Shown here in pieces: positions 27,312 through 36,222 of a stretch of 64,000 bases of DNA. Below the pieces are notes generated by a model. That model worked only from the letters and a program-made list of their open reading frames with translations, had not been told where the DNA came from and did no database searches. The position numbers were made by a program, and so were the translations under genes. Positions within the stretch are counted from its first letter, which is position 1. Every line of letters begins with the position of its first letter. Source of the stretch: Lysobacteraceae bacterium NML91-0213 (lineage in GTDB: Bacteria > Pseudomonadota > Gammaproteobacteria > Xanthomonadales > Xanthomonadaceae); contig NWQL01000001.1 of assembly GCA_002798175.1 (NCBI GenBank), positions 199,552-263,551 of the forward strand. Direction: 5' to 3'.

Positions 27312-27866
27312 ATGACGCGTCGCCTGCCGGTCATCCACGACATCACCGAGCATGACGCCGGCCCCTACCGGCTCGAGCGTCTCGACCTCGAATTCTCCAA
27401 TGGCGAACGCCGCCGCTACGAACGCCTGCATGGCCGCGGCCATGGCGCGGTGGCCGTGGTGCCGATGCTCGACGACGACACCGTGCTGCTGGTGCGCGAG
27501 TACGCGGCCGGCCTGCACCGTTACGAGCTCGGCCTGGTCAAGGGGCGCATCGACGCCGGCGAAACCCCGCTGCAGGCGGCCGATCGCGAACTGAAGGAGG
27601 AAGCCGGCTACGGTGCGCATCGCCTCGAGGTGCTGCGCACGCTGTCGCTGGCGCCCACCTACATGAGCCAGCAGACCCATGTGGTGCTGGCACGCGATCT
27701 GTATCCCGAGCGCCTGCCCGGCGACGAACCGGAAGAACTGGAAGTGGTGCCGTGGAAACTCGACGCGCTGGACGAGCTGGTGATCCGCGAGGACTGTTCG
27801 GAAGGCCGCTCCATCGCCGCGCTGTTCATCGCACGCGAACACCTGCGCCGCCATGCGCGTGGATGA
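27312..27866 (+). CDS. nudE: ADP compounds hydrolase NudE (Nudix)
   Basis: 184 aa. The Nudix box is GRIDAGETPLQAADRELKEE followed by AG, with the invariant Glu residues present. VREYAAGLHRYELGLVKG and SLAPTYMSQQTHVVLA match the NudE subfamily, which hydrolyses ADP-ribose, Ap3A and NADH. ATG 27312 has GGA 8 nt upstream; ATG 27303 is an in-frame alternative. The end overlaps cysQ by 14 nt, so the two are co-translated. Confidence 0.9.
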   Translation: MTRRLPVIHDITEHDAGPYRLERLDLEFSNGERRRYERLHGRGHGAVAVVPMLDDDTVLLVREYAAGLHRYELGLVKGRIDAGETPLQAADRELKEEAGYGAHRLEVLRTLSLAPTYMSQQTHVVLARDLYPERLPGDEPEELEVVPWKLDALDELVIREDCSEGRSIAALFIAREHLRRHARG

Positions 27867-28653
27867 GTCGCTGCGCGAAGGCGTGATCGCGATCGCCCGC
27901 GATGCCGCGGTCGCGATCCTGGAGGTCTATGCCGGTGCCTTCGAGGTCGAGCACAAGGCCGACGCCTCGCCGGTGACCGCCGCCGACCTTGCCGCGCACC
28001 ATCGCATCGTCGACGGGCTGCGCGCGCTGACACCCGGCGTGCCGGTGCTGTCGGAGGAATGCGCCGACGAGGTGCCGACCCGGCAGCGCCACGGCTGGTC
28101 GCGCTACTGGCTGGTGGACCCCCTCGACGGTACCCGCGAATTCGTCAAGCGCAATGGCGAGTTCACCGTCAACATCGCACTGGTCGAGGACGGCGTCGCC
28201 AGGTTCGGGGTGATCCAGCAGCCGGTCACCGGTGCGCTCTGGCATGGCGTCCCGGGGCGCGGTGCATGGCTGCGCGAGGGCGGCGGCGAACGCGCGATCA
28301 CGGTGCGCCGGCCCGCCGTCGAACCGTTGCGCGTGGCCGCCAGCCGATCGCATCGCGATGCGCGCACCAGCGCGTTGATGGCGCGCATCGGCAGGACCGA
28401 GGCCATCGGGCTGGGCTCCTCGCTGAAGTTCTGCAGGCTGGCCGAAGGGCGGATGGATGTCTACCCGCGCTTCGGCCCCACCAGCGAGTGGGATACCGCC
28501 GCCGGCCAGGCGATCCTGGAGGGCGCCGGCGGCCAGGTCCTGGATCCGCAGGGCCGACCGTTCCGCTACAACCAGCGCGACACCCTGCTCAATGGTGATT
28601 TCATCGCCTTCGGTGATCCCGGACTGCCCTGGCGCTCCTGGCTGCAGGACTGA
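27853..28653 (+). CDS. cysQ: 3'(2'),5'-bisphosphate nucleotidase CysQ
   Basis: 266 aa inositol-monophosphatase-fold enzyme. LSEE, the metal site WLVDPLDGTREFVKRNGEFT and the second signature TSEWDTAAGQAI are present. It removes PAP, a by-product of sulfate assimilation, giving AMP. It overlaps nudE and precedes mazG, forming a small group of nucleotide-housecleaning genes. Confidence 0.93.
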   Translation: MRVDESLREGVIAIARDAAVAILEVYAGAFEVEHKADASPVTAADLAAHHRIVDGLRALTPGVPVLSEECADEVPTRQRHGWSRYWLVDPLDGTREFVKRNGEFTVNIALVEDGVARFGVIQQPVTGALWHGVPGRGAWLREGGGERAITVRRPAVEPLRVAASRSHRDARTSALMARIGRTEAIGLGSSLKFCRLAEGRMDVYPRFGPTSEWDTAAGQAILEGAGGQVLDPQGRPFRYNQRDTLLNGDFIAFGDPGLPWRSWLQD

Positions 28654-28730
28654 CGCTCATCGTGTCGCGTGTCGTTGCACGGTCGGCAGCGCCCGCGAAA
28701 CTTCCCAGGCAATCAATTCCGGAGCCGACA

Positions 28731-29558
28731 GTGGCACAGCGCGATATCGGTGAACTCCTCGGCATCATGGCGCGCCTGCGCGACCCCGACGGCGGCTGCC
28801 CGTGGGATCTTGCGCAGGACTTCGCCAGCATCGCGCCCTACACGATCGAGGAGGCCTACGAAGTGGCCGATGCGATCGCGCGCGCCGACATGCCCGCACT
28901 CAAGGACGAACTGGGCGACCTGCTGCTGCAGGTGGTGTTCCATGCGCGCATGGCCGAGGAGGCCGGCGGGTTCGGTTTCGATGACGTGGTCGGCGCCATC
29001 TGCGACAAGATGGTGCGTCGCCACCCGCATGTGTTCGGCGACGCCGACCGCGACGATGCCGATGCGGTGGCCCGCAGCTGGGATGCCATCAAGCGCGAGG
29101 AGCGCGCCAGCCAGGGCGGGCAGGACGATTCCGCACTGGCCGGCATTTCCGCTGGCCTGCCGGAGTGGATGCGCGCGGTGAAGCTGCAGCAGCGCGCGGC
29201 GCGCACCGGCTTCGACTGGCCGGGGCCCGCGCCGGTCATCGCCAAGCTGCGCGAGGAACTCGACGAGGTCGAGGTCGAATTCGCCGCAGTGGCCGCCGAC
29301 CCGGATGACCCGGTCGCGCAGGCACGCCTGGAGGCCGAGCTGGGCGACCTGCTGTTCGTCGCCGCGAACCTTGCGCGGCATGCGCGTGTCGATGTCGGCC
29401 GCGCACTGCGTGGCGCCAACCTGAAGTTCGAGCGGCGCTTCCGCGCGATGGAAGCGATCGCCGCCGGGGAAGACCGGCCGCTGGACCAGCGCACGCTCGA
29501 CGAGCAGGAAGCGCTGTGGGCGCAGGTGAAGGCCGGCGAGGCGCCCGTCGCGGGGTGA
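28731..29558 (+). CDS. mazG: Nucleoside triphosphate pyrophosphohydrolase MazG
   Basis: 275 aa with two MazG domains. The first has CPWDLAQDFASIAPYTIEEA and LKDELGDLLLQVVFHARMAEE; the second has LREELDEVEVEF and LEAELGDLLFVAANLARH, the EExxE...ExxD metal sites. It hydrolyses non-canonical or excess NTPs and affects stress responses. GTG 28731 is chosen because GGAG lies 7 nt upstream and the family start (RDIGELLGIMARLRDP) follows; an upstream GTG at 28662 is weaker. Confidence 0.93.
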   Translation: MAQRDIGELLGIMARLRDPDGGCPWDLAQDFASIAPYTIEEAYEVADAIARADMPALKDELGDLLLQVVFHARMAEEAGGFGFDDVVGAICDKMVRRHPHVFGDADRDDADAVARSWDAIKREERASQGGQDDSALAGISAGLPEWMRAVKLQQRAARTGFDWPGPAPVIAKLREELDEVEVEFAAVAADPDDPVAQARLEAELGDLLFVAANLARHARVDVGRALRGANLKFERRFRAMEAIAAGEDRPLDQRTLDEQEALWAQVKAGEAPVAG

Positions 29559-29674
29559 CGCGAAGGCCGCGAGGCCTGCATCGTGCGGTCGCCGGTCGGG
29601 CAGGCCGCGATGCGTTGTGACGCGCCCGCGGGCTGGGCATCATCGGCCGACGACCTCGAGCCCGGAGACGTGCC

Positions 29675-29977
29675 ATGCCCCGCTTCGCCAGCTTTCGCGA
29701 GTTCTATCCGTTCTACCTCGGCGAACACGCGCACCCGGTGTCGCGGCGGCTGCATTTCATCGGCAGCTGCGGCGTGCTCGTGCTGCTGGCCGTCGCCGCC
29801 TGGCAGCGCAATGGATGGTGGCTGCTGGCCGCGCTGGTGTGCGGTTACGGGTTCGCCTGGGTCGGGCATTTCTTCTTCGAGAAGAACCGGCCGGCAACGT
29901 TCCGGCACCCGCTGTATTCGTTTCTCGGCGACTGGGTGATGTTCAAGGACATCCTCACCGGCCGCATCCGCTTCTGA
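29675..29977 (+). CDS. DUF962/Mpo1-like small membrane protein
   Basis: 100 aa. HPVSRRLHFIG and WVGHFFFEKNRPATFRHPLY are the DUF962 histidine motifs; two or three membrane segments are visible (VLVLLAVAAW, LLAALVCGYGFAWV). The yeast relative Mpo1 is an Fe-dependent dioxygenase of 2-hydroxy fatty acids; the bacterial role is not established. GGAG lies 8 nt before the ATG. It converges with the DUF486 gene 7 nt away. Confidence 0.85.
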   Translation: MPRFASFREFYPFYLGEHAHPVSRRLHFIGSCGVLVLLAVAAWQRNGWWLLAALVCGYGFAWVGHFFFEKNRPATFRHPLYSFLGDWVMFKDILTGRIRF

Positions 29978-29983
29978 CGCGCC

Positions 29984-30331
29984 TCAGGTCTCCAGGAAGA
30001 TCAGCCACGCCGCCACCGCGATCAGCGCGAACCCGGCCCAGTGGTTCCACTTCAGTGGTTGCCCGAGATACCAGCTGGAAAACCACGCGAACACCAGCAG
30101 CGTGATCACCTCCTGCATGCCCTTGAGCTGCGGTGCCGAATACACGGCATAACCGATGCGGTTGGCGGGCACCATCAACGCGTATTCGAAGAACGCGATG
30201 CCCCAGCTGGCGACGATCGCCAGGACCAGCGGCGCGGAACGGTATTTCAGGTGGCCATACCAGGCGAACGTCATGAACACGTTCGAGGCCAGCAGCAGCA
30301 GGATCGGGGCGAGACGTTCGAAACCGGGCAT
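29984..30331 (-). CDS. DUF486 family small transporter-like membrane protein
   Basis: 115 aa with four predicted membrane helices (PILLLLASNVFMTFAWYGHL, VLAIVASWGIAFFEYALMVP, VITLLVFAWFSSWYL, HWAGFALIAVAAWLIFL). The motif FMTFAWYGHLK and EYALMVPANRIGY identify DUF486, a relative of small drug/metabolite exporters. Substrate unknown. ATG 30331 is used. It is divergent from the response regulator gene. Confidence 0.85.
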   Translation of the reverse strand: MPGFERLAPILLLLASNVFMTFAWYGHLKYRSAPLVLAIVASWGIAFFEYALMVPANRIGYAVYSAPQLKGMQEVITLLVFAWFSSWYLGQPLKWNHWAGFALIAVAAWLIFLET

Positions 30332-30465
30332 GGCGGTGGCCGGAGCGCGTGGGTGGCGCGACAGCTTACGGCCACCTGTGGCGTTCTTCACGGGGCCTGC
30401 ACTGGCGGATCGGGTAGTTTCACAAACCTGAAGCGCCCCCAGAAATCCCATTTGGAGTCCTGTTC

Positions 30466-31179
30466 ATGCGTGCAAACCAAGAGCCGGGCGGTCTCGTCCT
30501 GATCGTCGAAGACAATCGCAACATCTCGGAGATGATCGGCGAATATCTCGAAGGCAAGGGGTTCGAGGTCGACTACGCCTCCGACGGCCTTGATGGTTAC
30601 CGGCTGGCCTCGGAAAACAGCTACGACGTCATCGTGCTGGACCTGATGCTGCCGCGGCTGGACGGCATCGAGGTCTGCAAGCGACTGCGCGAGGAAGCGC
30701 GCAAATCCACCCCGGTGCTGATGCTCACCGCCCGCGACACCCTTGACGAGAAGCTCACCGGCCTCGGATCGGGCGCCGACGACTACCTCACCAAGCCCTT
30801 CGCGATCCAGGAACTGGAAGCACGCCTGCGCGCATTGATCCGCCGCGAGCGCCGCCAGGTCGGTTCGGAAGTGCTCAAGGTGGCCGACCTCGTGCTCGAC
30901 CCCGCCAGCCTGCGCGCTACCCGTGCCGGCCAGGAGCTGCAGCTGTCGCCGATCGGCCTGAAGCTGCTGACGATCCTGATGCGCGAGTCGCCGCGGGTGG
31001 TCAGCCGCCAGGAGATCGAGCGCGAGATCTGGGGCAACAGCCTGCCGGATTCCGATACCCTTCGCAGCCACCTCTACAACCTGCGCAAGACCATCGACAA
31101 GCCGTTCGACAAGCCGTTGCTGCATACCGTCCAGAGCGCCGGGTACCGGATCGCGGATATCGAGCAGTCCCCGGCCTGA
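30466..31179 (+). CDS. OmpR/PhoB-family response regulator
   Basis: 237 aa. Receiver: LIVEDNRNISEMIGEYL, VLDLMLPRLDGIEVCKRL (phospho-Asp), MLTARDTLDEK and DYLTKPF. The C-terminal winged helix (QLSPIGLKLLTILMRESPRV, RQEIEREIWG, TLRSHLYNLRKTIDKPF) binds DNA. GGAG lies 8 nt upstream of the ATG. It is followed 18 nt later by its sensor kinase. Target genes are not evident; the macAB-like set downstream is a candidate. Confidence 0.9.
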   Translation: MRANQEPGGLVLIVEDNRNISEMIGEYLEGKGFEVDYASDGLDGYRLASENSYDVIVLDLMLPRLDGIEVCKRLREEARKSTPVLMLTARDTLDEKLTGLGSGADDYLTKPFAIQELEARLRALIRRERRQVGSEVLKVADLVLDPASLRATRAGQELQLSPIGLKLLTILMRESPRVVSRQEIEREIWGNSLPDSDTLRSHLYNLRKTIDKPFDKPLLHTVQSAGYRIADIEQSPA

Positions 31180-31197
31180 GGCCGGCCGTAGTCTCCG

Positions 31198-32466
31198 ATG
31201 CCCCAGGGAATCCCCAGGAAAGTCCGCTATGCGTTCATGATCCAGGCCGCCCTTGGCAGCCTGGTCATCGTTCTGGGCGTGACGATTGCTTTTTCCACGT
31301 CGATGCGCGTGCTCGTCGACGCGCGCCTGCGTGCGCAGGCGGACGAGTACTGGTCGGTGATCGAGCGCGATCCCGTCAATCCCGTGCTGCCGGAAACCGA
31401 CGTCGTGCACGGCTATTTCCTGCGCCGGGGCACCGCGGAACAACTGCCGTCGACGCTGCGGCGGCTCACGGTGGGCCGCCATTTCCTGGCGGGCGAGGGC
31501 CGCGACGTGCTGGTGGAATCACGCGAGGCCGGCGTGCTCGTGGTCAGCATGGACTTCACCCACGCGCGCCGGGTGCTGTGGATGATGGGTGCGCTGCTGA
31601 TGCTGGGCGGCATCGTCGCGATCCACCTGGTCAGCTGGTTCACCTATCGCACCACGCGCAGGCTGGTGGCCCCGGTCAGCTGGCTTGCGGAGGAGGTGTC
31701 GCGCTGGGATCCGGATGCCGCCGACGTGGGCAAGCTCATTCCCGATCGCATTCCCGGCGAGGTCGGGCGCGAGGTCGACCAGCTCAGCAATGCGCTGACC
31801 ACGCTGTCGTCGCGGGTGCAGGCCTTCGTGCAGCGCGAGCGCGACTTCACCCGCGACGCCAGCCACGAACTGCGCACGCCGCTGACGGTGATCCGGGTGG
31901 CAAGCGACATGCTGCTGGCCGATGAGGCGATCCCGCAGCGCTCGCACCGGTCCCTGCAACGCATCCACCGCGCCACCCGCGACATGGAAGCGGTGATCGA
32001 CGCGTTCCTGATCCTCGCCCGCGAGGACGACATCGCCGTGCAGGGCGAGGACTTCGATGTCCATGACGTGGTCATGGAGGAAGTGGAGAAGGTGCAGCCG
32101 CTGCTGCAGGGCAAGCCGGTGGAGCTGCGGGTCAGCGGCCACACGCGACCGCGACTGGATGCGCCACCCCGGGTGCTGGGGGTGATGCTGGGCAATCTGT
32201 TGAGCAATGCCTGCATCTTCACCGAGGAAGGCTCGATCGAGGTCGAGGTGTTCGACGACCGTGTCGTGGTGCGCGATACCGGCATTGGCATGTCGCCCGA
32301 GGTGCTGCAGCGCGTCTACGACCCGTTCTACCGCGCCGACCCGTTCCGCTCGGGCAAGGGCATGGGCCTGTCGATCGTGCGCCGGCTTGGCGAACGCTTC
32401 GGCTGGCCGGTGAGCCTGGACAGCCGGCCCGGCCAGGGCACCACGGCGACGATCCGCTACGGCTGA
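31198..32466 (+). CDS. Sensor histidine kinase partner of the upstream regulator
   Basis: 422 aa. Membrane segments at about residues 13-32 and 124-146 flank a ~90-residue periplasmic sensor with no recognisable domain. A HAMP-like linker is followed by the H-box FTRDASHELRTPLTVIR, the N-box LGNLLSNACIFT, DTGIGMSPEV and GKGMGLSIVRRL. It should autophosphorylate and pass phosphate to the regulator in the preceding gene. The signal is unknown. Confidence 0.9.
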   Translation: MPQGIPRKVRYAFMIQAALGSLVIVLGVTIAFSTSMRVLVDARLRAQADEYWSVIERDPVNPVLPETDVVHGYFLRRGTAEQLPSTLRRLTVGRHFLAGEGRDVLVESREAGVLVVSMDFTHARRVLWMMGALLMLGGIVAIHLVSWFTYRTTRRLVAPVSWLAEEVSRWDPDAADVGKLIPDRIPGEVGREVDQLSNALTTLSSRVQAFVQRERDFTRDASHELRTPLTVIRVASDMLLADEAIPQRSHRSLQRIHRATRDMEAVIDAFLILAREDDIAVQGEDFDVHDVVMEEVEKVQPLLQGKPVELRVSGHTRPRLDAPPRVLGVMLGNLLSNACIFTEEGSIEVEVFDDRVVVRDTGIGMSPEVLQRVYDPFYRADPFRSGKGMGLSIVRRLGERFGWPVSLDSRPGQGTTATIRYG

Positions 32467-32690
32467 TGCCGGGCAGGCGTCCGCGCCGGCAGCCGCTGCC
32501 GGGCGCGGGATGGCCTGCTGCCGCCATGCCGCGCCGGTCCTGCGCTCCGGACGCCGCTCCGGCACTCCGCTTCGACCGCGCCTCCTCCCGCCGTGGTGCG
32601 AACGCAACCGCGCTGGCGTCGCGCGTGCCGGGCTGTCAACGTGCGCGGCCCGTGCGCGTTCCCCTTCCTGATCTCCACCATCCCGCAGCC

Positions 32691-34220
32691 ATGAGCCCAG
32701 CCAAGCCGTCACCCCGCGCCACCCGTCCGCGTGGACGTTCCGCCCGCTTCCTCAAGCCGGCAATCGCCGTGCTCGCGATTTCGCTGGTCGCAGCCGGCGC
32801 CTGGTGGTGGCAGGGCAGCCGCGCATCCACCGGCGAAGGACCGTGGCGCACCGTGCCGGTGGAGCGTGGCGACATCCGCGTGGCGATTTCCGCCACCGGC
32901 ACGCTGAGCGCCACCAGCACGGTGATCGTCGGCTCGCAGATTTCCGGCCAGGTCACCGACGTGCTGGTGGACTTCAACGACACGGTGGAGGCCGGGCAGG
33001 TGATCGCCCGCATCGACCCGAGCACCTACCAGGCGCAGATCGACCAGGGCAACGCCCAGGTCTCCAGCGCACGGGCATCGCTGGCGCAGGCCGAGGCGGC
33101 GCTGCGCAATGCCGAGCTCGACTATCGCCGCAAGTCCGACCTGGGCGACGCCCAGCTGGTGGCCCGGGCCGATGTCGACCTGTCGCGTGCCGCGCTCGAC
33201 CAGGCGCGTGCGCAGCGCGACGCCGCGCGCGCGCAGATCGCCCAGCAGACCGCGTCCACCCGCACCAGCCAGGTGAATCTCGAGCGCACGGTGATCCGTT
33301 CGCCGGTCGACGGCGTGGTGCTGGTGCGCAATATCGAACCCGGCCAGACCGTGGCGGCCAGCCTGCAGGCACCGGAGCTGTTCACCATCGCCGAGGACCT
33401 GTCGAAGATGCAGATCGAGCTCGAGGTCGACGAGGCCGACATCGGCCAGGTGGAAGTCGGCCAGGGCGTGAGCTTCAGCGTCGATGCGTTCCCCGACCGC
33501 CAGTTCCGCGGCGAGGTCGCCCAGGTCCGGCTGTCGGCGACCAACACCAACAACGTGATCACCTATCCGGTGGTGGTCAGCGTCGACAACAGCGACCGCA
33601 CGCTGCTGCCGGGGCTGACGGTCAATGCCGAGATCGAGGTGAGCCGCCGCGATGGCGTGCTCAAGGTGTCCAATGCCGCGCTGCGCTACAAGCCCAGCGA
33701 TGCGCAGCTGGCGGCGTCGCAGGGATCGGGCCCGCGTGGCGGCGGTGGCAGCGGCGTTGCCGACGATCTCGCCCGGGCCGCGCAGGAACTGGAGCTCACC
33801 GCACAGCAGCAGTCCGCGTTCGACGAAGCGCTGGCCGCGATCCGCGAGCGCATGGCGGCGCGCCAGGCCGCGACGCCGGCGCAGGGCCAGGGCGGCGGCA
33901 TGTTCGGCGGGCCCGGGATGCGCGTGGCCGGCTCCGGCGGCGGCGACATGGCCGCGCAGATCCGCCAGCGCATGATGCAGCGCTACCAGCAGGATTTCGC
34001 CGCGTTCCGCGCCACTCTCGATGACAACCAGCGCAGCCGATGGGATCGCGCGCTCAACGCCATCGTCGGCGCACGGCGTGCGCCGCTGTACCGGCTGGTC
34101 GACGGCCAGCCGCATGCGGTGATGGTGCGCGTGGGCGCAAGTGACGGCAGCGCAACCGAGATCGCCGGCAACCTGCAGGAAGGCGACCTGGTCATTACCG
34201 GCGAGCGCGCGGCGCCATGA
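32691..34220 (+). CDS. macA: MacA-like periplasmic adaptor with embedded LTxxQ/Spy-like segment
   Basis: 509 aa, longer than typical MacA (about 370). N-terminal anchor (about residues 23-43), then barrel-sandwich and hairpin segments (GTLSATSTVIVGSQISGQV, LERTVIRSPVDGVVL, MQIELEVDEADIGQV, LLPGLTVNAEIEV). Between about residues 357 and 458 there is an extra helical, Gly/Met-rich region with LTAQQQSAFDEAL and a later QRMMQRYQQDF...LDDNQRSRWD, resembling Spy/CpxP LTxxQ repeats. The chain ends with a membrane-proximal strand set (EIAGNLQEGDLVITG). It overlaps the ATPase gene by 4 nt. Confidence 0.88.
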   Translation: MSPAKPSPRATRPRGRSARFLKPAIAVLAISLVAAGAWWWQGSRASTGEGPWRTVPVERGDIRVAISATGTLSATSTVIVGSQISGQVTDVLVDFNDTVEAGQVIARIDPSTYQAQIDQGNAQVSSARASLAQAEAALRNAELDYRRKSDLGDAQLVARADVDLSRAALDQARAQRDAARAQIAQQTASTRTSQVNLERTVIRSPVDGVVLVRNIEPGQTVAASLQAPELFTIAEDLSKMQIELEVDEADIGQVEVGQGVSFSVDAFPDRQFRGEVAQVRLSATNTNNVITYPVVVSVDNSDRTLLPGLTVNAEIEVSRRDGVLKVSNAALRYKPSDAQLAASQGSGPRGGGGSGVADDLARAAQELELTAQQQSAFDEALAAIRERMAARQAATPAQGQGGGMFGGPGMRVAGSGGGDMAAQIRQRMMQRYQQDFAAFRATLDDNQRSRWDRALNAIVGARRAPLYRLVDGQPHAVMVRVGASDGSATEIAGNLQEGDLVITGERAAP

Positions 34221-34909
34221 ACGCTGCGGTTCCGGTGATCGAAACCCGCGGGCTGGGCAAGGTCTATTCGGCGGGCACCGAGGCCGAGGTGGTCGCCCTG
34301 GCCGGCGTCGACCTGCGGATCATGCATGGTGATTTCGTCGCCATCATGGGGCCGTCGGGCTCGGGCAAGTCGACGCTTATGAACCTGATCGGCTGCCTGG
34401 ACACCCCGACCGGCGGCCAGTACCTGTGCGACGGCATCGACGTCGCCACCCTGGATGCCGAGGCGCTGGCCGAACTGCGCCGCGACAAGATCGGCTTCGT
34501 CTTCCAGGGCTTCCACCTGCTGCCGCGGATGACCGCGCTGGAGAACGTGGCGATGCCGCTCGGCTACGCGCGGGTGCCGCCGGCGGAGCGCGCGGAACGC
34601 GCGCAGGCGGCGCTGGAGTCGGTGGGCCTCGGCGCGCGTTCCGGCCATCGGCCCAACGAGCTCTCCGGTGGCCAGCAGCAGCGCGTGGCGATCGCGCGCG
34701 CACTGATCAACCAGCCGCCGGTGCTGCTGGCCGACGAGCCGACCGGTGCGCTCGATTCCAGGACCGGCGAGGAGATCCTGGCGCTGTTCAAGCGCCTGCG
34801 CGACGACGGCCATACCGTGGTGCTGATCACCCACGATGCCGAAGTGGCCGCGCATGCCGACCGCACCTTCGTCATGCGCGACGGCGAACTGCACGAGGAG
34901 CCGCGATGA
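34217..34909 (+). CDS. ABC transporter ATP-binding protein, MacB/LolD type
   Basis: 230 aa. Walker A GPSGSGKSTLMN, Q-loop FVFQGFHLLPRMTALENVAM, signature LSGGQQQRVAIARALINQP, Walker B LLADEPTGALD and H-loop VLITHDAEVAAHADR. In E. coli MacB the ATPase and permease are one protein; here they are separate. It powers the permease encoded next, with which it overlaps by 4 nt. Confidence 0.93.
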   Translation: MNAAVPVIETRGLGKVYSAGTEAEVVALAGVDLRIMHGDFVAIMGPSGSGKSTLMNLIGCLDTPTGGQYLCDGIDVATLDAEALAELRRDKIGFVFQGFHLLPRMTALENVAMPLGYARVPPAERAERAQAALESVGLGARSGHRPNELSGGQQQRVAIARALINQPPVLLADEPTGALDSRTGEEILALFKRLRDDGHTVVLITHDAEVAAHADRTFVMRDGELHEEPR

Positions 34910-36138
34910 ATTTCTCCGACGTCCTGCGCACCGCGATCCATGCGCTGCGCGGCAACTGGATGCGCAGCACGCTGACCTCGCTGGGCGTGATCATCGGCAT
35001 CGCGGCGGTGATCGTGATGGTGTCGGTCGGCCAGGGCACCCAGGCCGAACTCGACAAGCTGGTCTCCGGCCTCGGCTCGCAACGGCTCGACATCTCGCCG
35101 GGTTCGCGGCGCGGGCCCGGCGGCGCGCGCGGCGCGTCGTCGAGCTTCTTCACCCTGACCGAGGGCGACGTCGAGGCGATCCGCGAGGAGATTCCCGAGG
35201 TGCAGTACGTGTCGGGTTCGCTGCGCGGCAACACCCAGGCGGTGTACGCGGAGAACAACTGGGCGGCGAGCTGGCAGGGCGTGCAGCCGGACTTCTTCGC
35301 GATCAACGGATGGGTGCTCGCCGATGGCGATGGCTTCCAGCCGCAGGACTACACGGGCGCGGGCAAGGTGGCGATCCTTGGTGAAACGGTGCGCCGGCAG
35401 CTGTTCGGCGATGCCAGCGCCGTTGGCGAGACCATCCGCCTCGGCCGCGTGCCGTTCACCGTGGCCGGCACGCTCGAGCCGAAGGGGCAGGGCGGCTGGG
35501 GGCAGGACCAGGACGACGTGATCATGGTGCCGATGGCCACCGGCCGGCGCAGCCTGCTCGGCGCGATGGGCCTGCCGCCGCGCGCGGTGATGCAGATCGC
35601 ACTGACGGTGGCCGATGTCGAGGACCTCGGTTACGTGCAGTCCGAACTCGAGGCGCTGCTGCGCCAGCGCCACCGCATCGGTCCCGGCGACGAGGACGAT
35701 TTCACCGTGCGCAACATGGCCGAGATCGTCGCCACGCGCACCGCCACCACGCGGCTGATGTCGCTGCTGCTGGGCGCGGTGGCCACCATCTCGCTGGTGG
35801 TGGGCGGCATCGGCATCATGAACATCATGCTGGTCTCGGTGACCGAGCGGATCCGCGAGATCGGCCTGCGCATGGCGGTCGGCGCCGGGCCGTCGGACGT
35901 GCGCCGGCAGTTCCTTGCCGAGGCGATGCTGATCTCGCTGATCGGCGGCGCGATCGGCATCGCCCTGGGCGTGGTCGGCGCTTTGCTGGTGAGCCGCATG
36001 GGCTCGCTGCCGGTGGAATTGAATGCCAATGTAATCGGCATGGCCGCGGGGTTCTCGGTGGCGACGGGCCTGTTCTTCGGTTACTACCCGGCCCGCAAGG
36101 CCTCGCAGCTCGATCCCATCGAGGCGCTGCGGCAGTAA
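34906..36138 (+). CDS. ABC transporter permease, MacB/FtsX family
   Basis: 410 aa. One membrane helix near the N-terminus (LTSLGVIIGIAAVIVMVSVG), a large periplasmic MacB_PCD domain (about residues 45-270), then three membrane helices in an FtsX-like domain (MSLLLGAVATISLVVGGIGI, REIGLRMAVGAG, SLIGGAIGIALGVVGALLV). With the adaptor and ATPase it should form a mechanotransmission-type efflux pump that pushes substrates from the periplasm through an outer-membrane channel encoded elsewhere; no tolC lies nearby. Substrate unknown. Confidence 0.92.
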   Translation: MNFSDVLRTAIHALRGNWMRSTLTSLGVIIGIAAVIVMVSVGQGTQAELDKLVSGLGSQRLDISPGSRRGPGGARGASSSFFTLTEGDVEAIREEIPEVQYVSGSLRGNTQAVYAENNWAASWQGVQPDFFAINGWVLADGDGFQPQDYTGAGKVAILGETVRRQLFGDASAVGETIRLGRVPFTVAGTLEPKGQGGWGQDQDDVIMVPMATGRRSLLGAMGLPPRAVMQIALTVADVEDLGYVQSELEALLRQRHRIGPGDEDDFTVRNMAEIVATRTATTRLMSLLLGAVATISLVVGGIGIMNIMLVSVTERIREIGLRMAVGAGPSDVRRQFLAEAMLISLIGGAIGIALGVVGALLVSRMGSLPVELNANVIGMAAGFSVATGLFFGYYPARKASQLDPIEALRQ

Positions 36139-36143
36139 CGAAG

Positions 36144-36172
36144 CAGGGCCGCACCCGGAAGGTGCGGCCCTG
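36144..36172. terminator. Strong hairpin between convergent permease and S8 protease genes
   Basis: A perfect 12-bp stem (CAGGGCCGCACC paired with GGTGCGGCCCTG) with a 5-nt loop CGGAA lies 5 nt after the permease stop. There is no long T-tract, but the stem is very stable and the site lies between convergent genes, so it probably terminates transcription from both sides. Confidence 0.75.
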
Positions 36173-36222
36173 TGATGCCGGCAATGCCCCGCCCGACGAG
36201 GGACGCGGGGCGGTGCCCGGGG

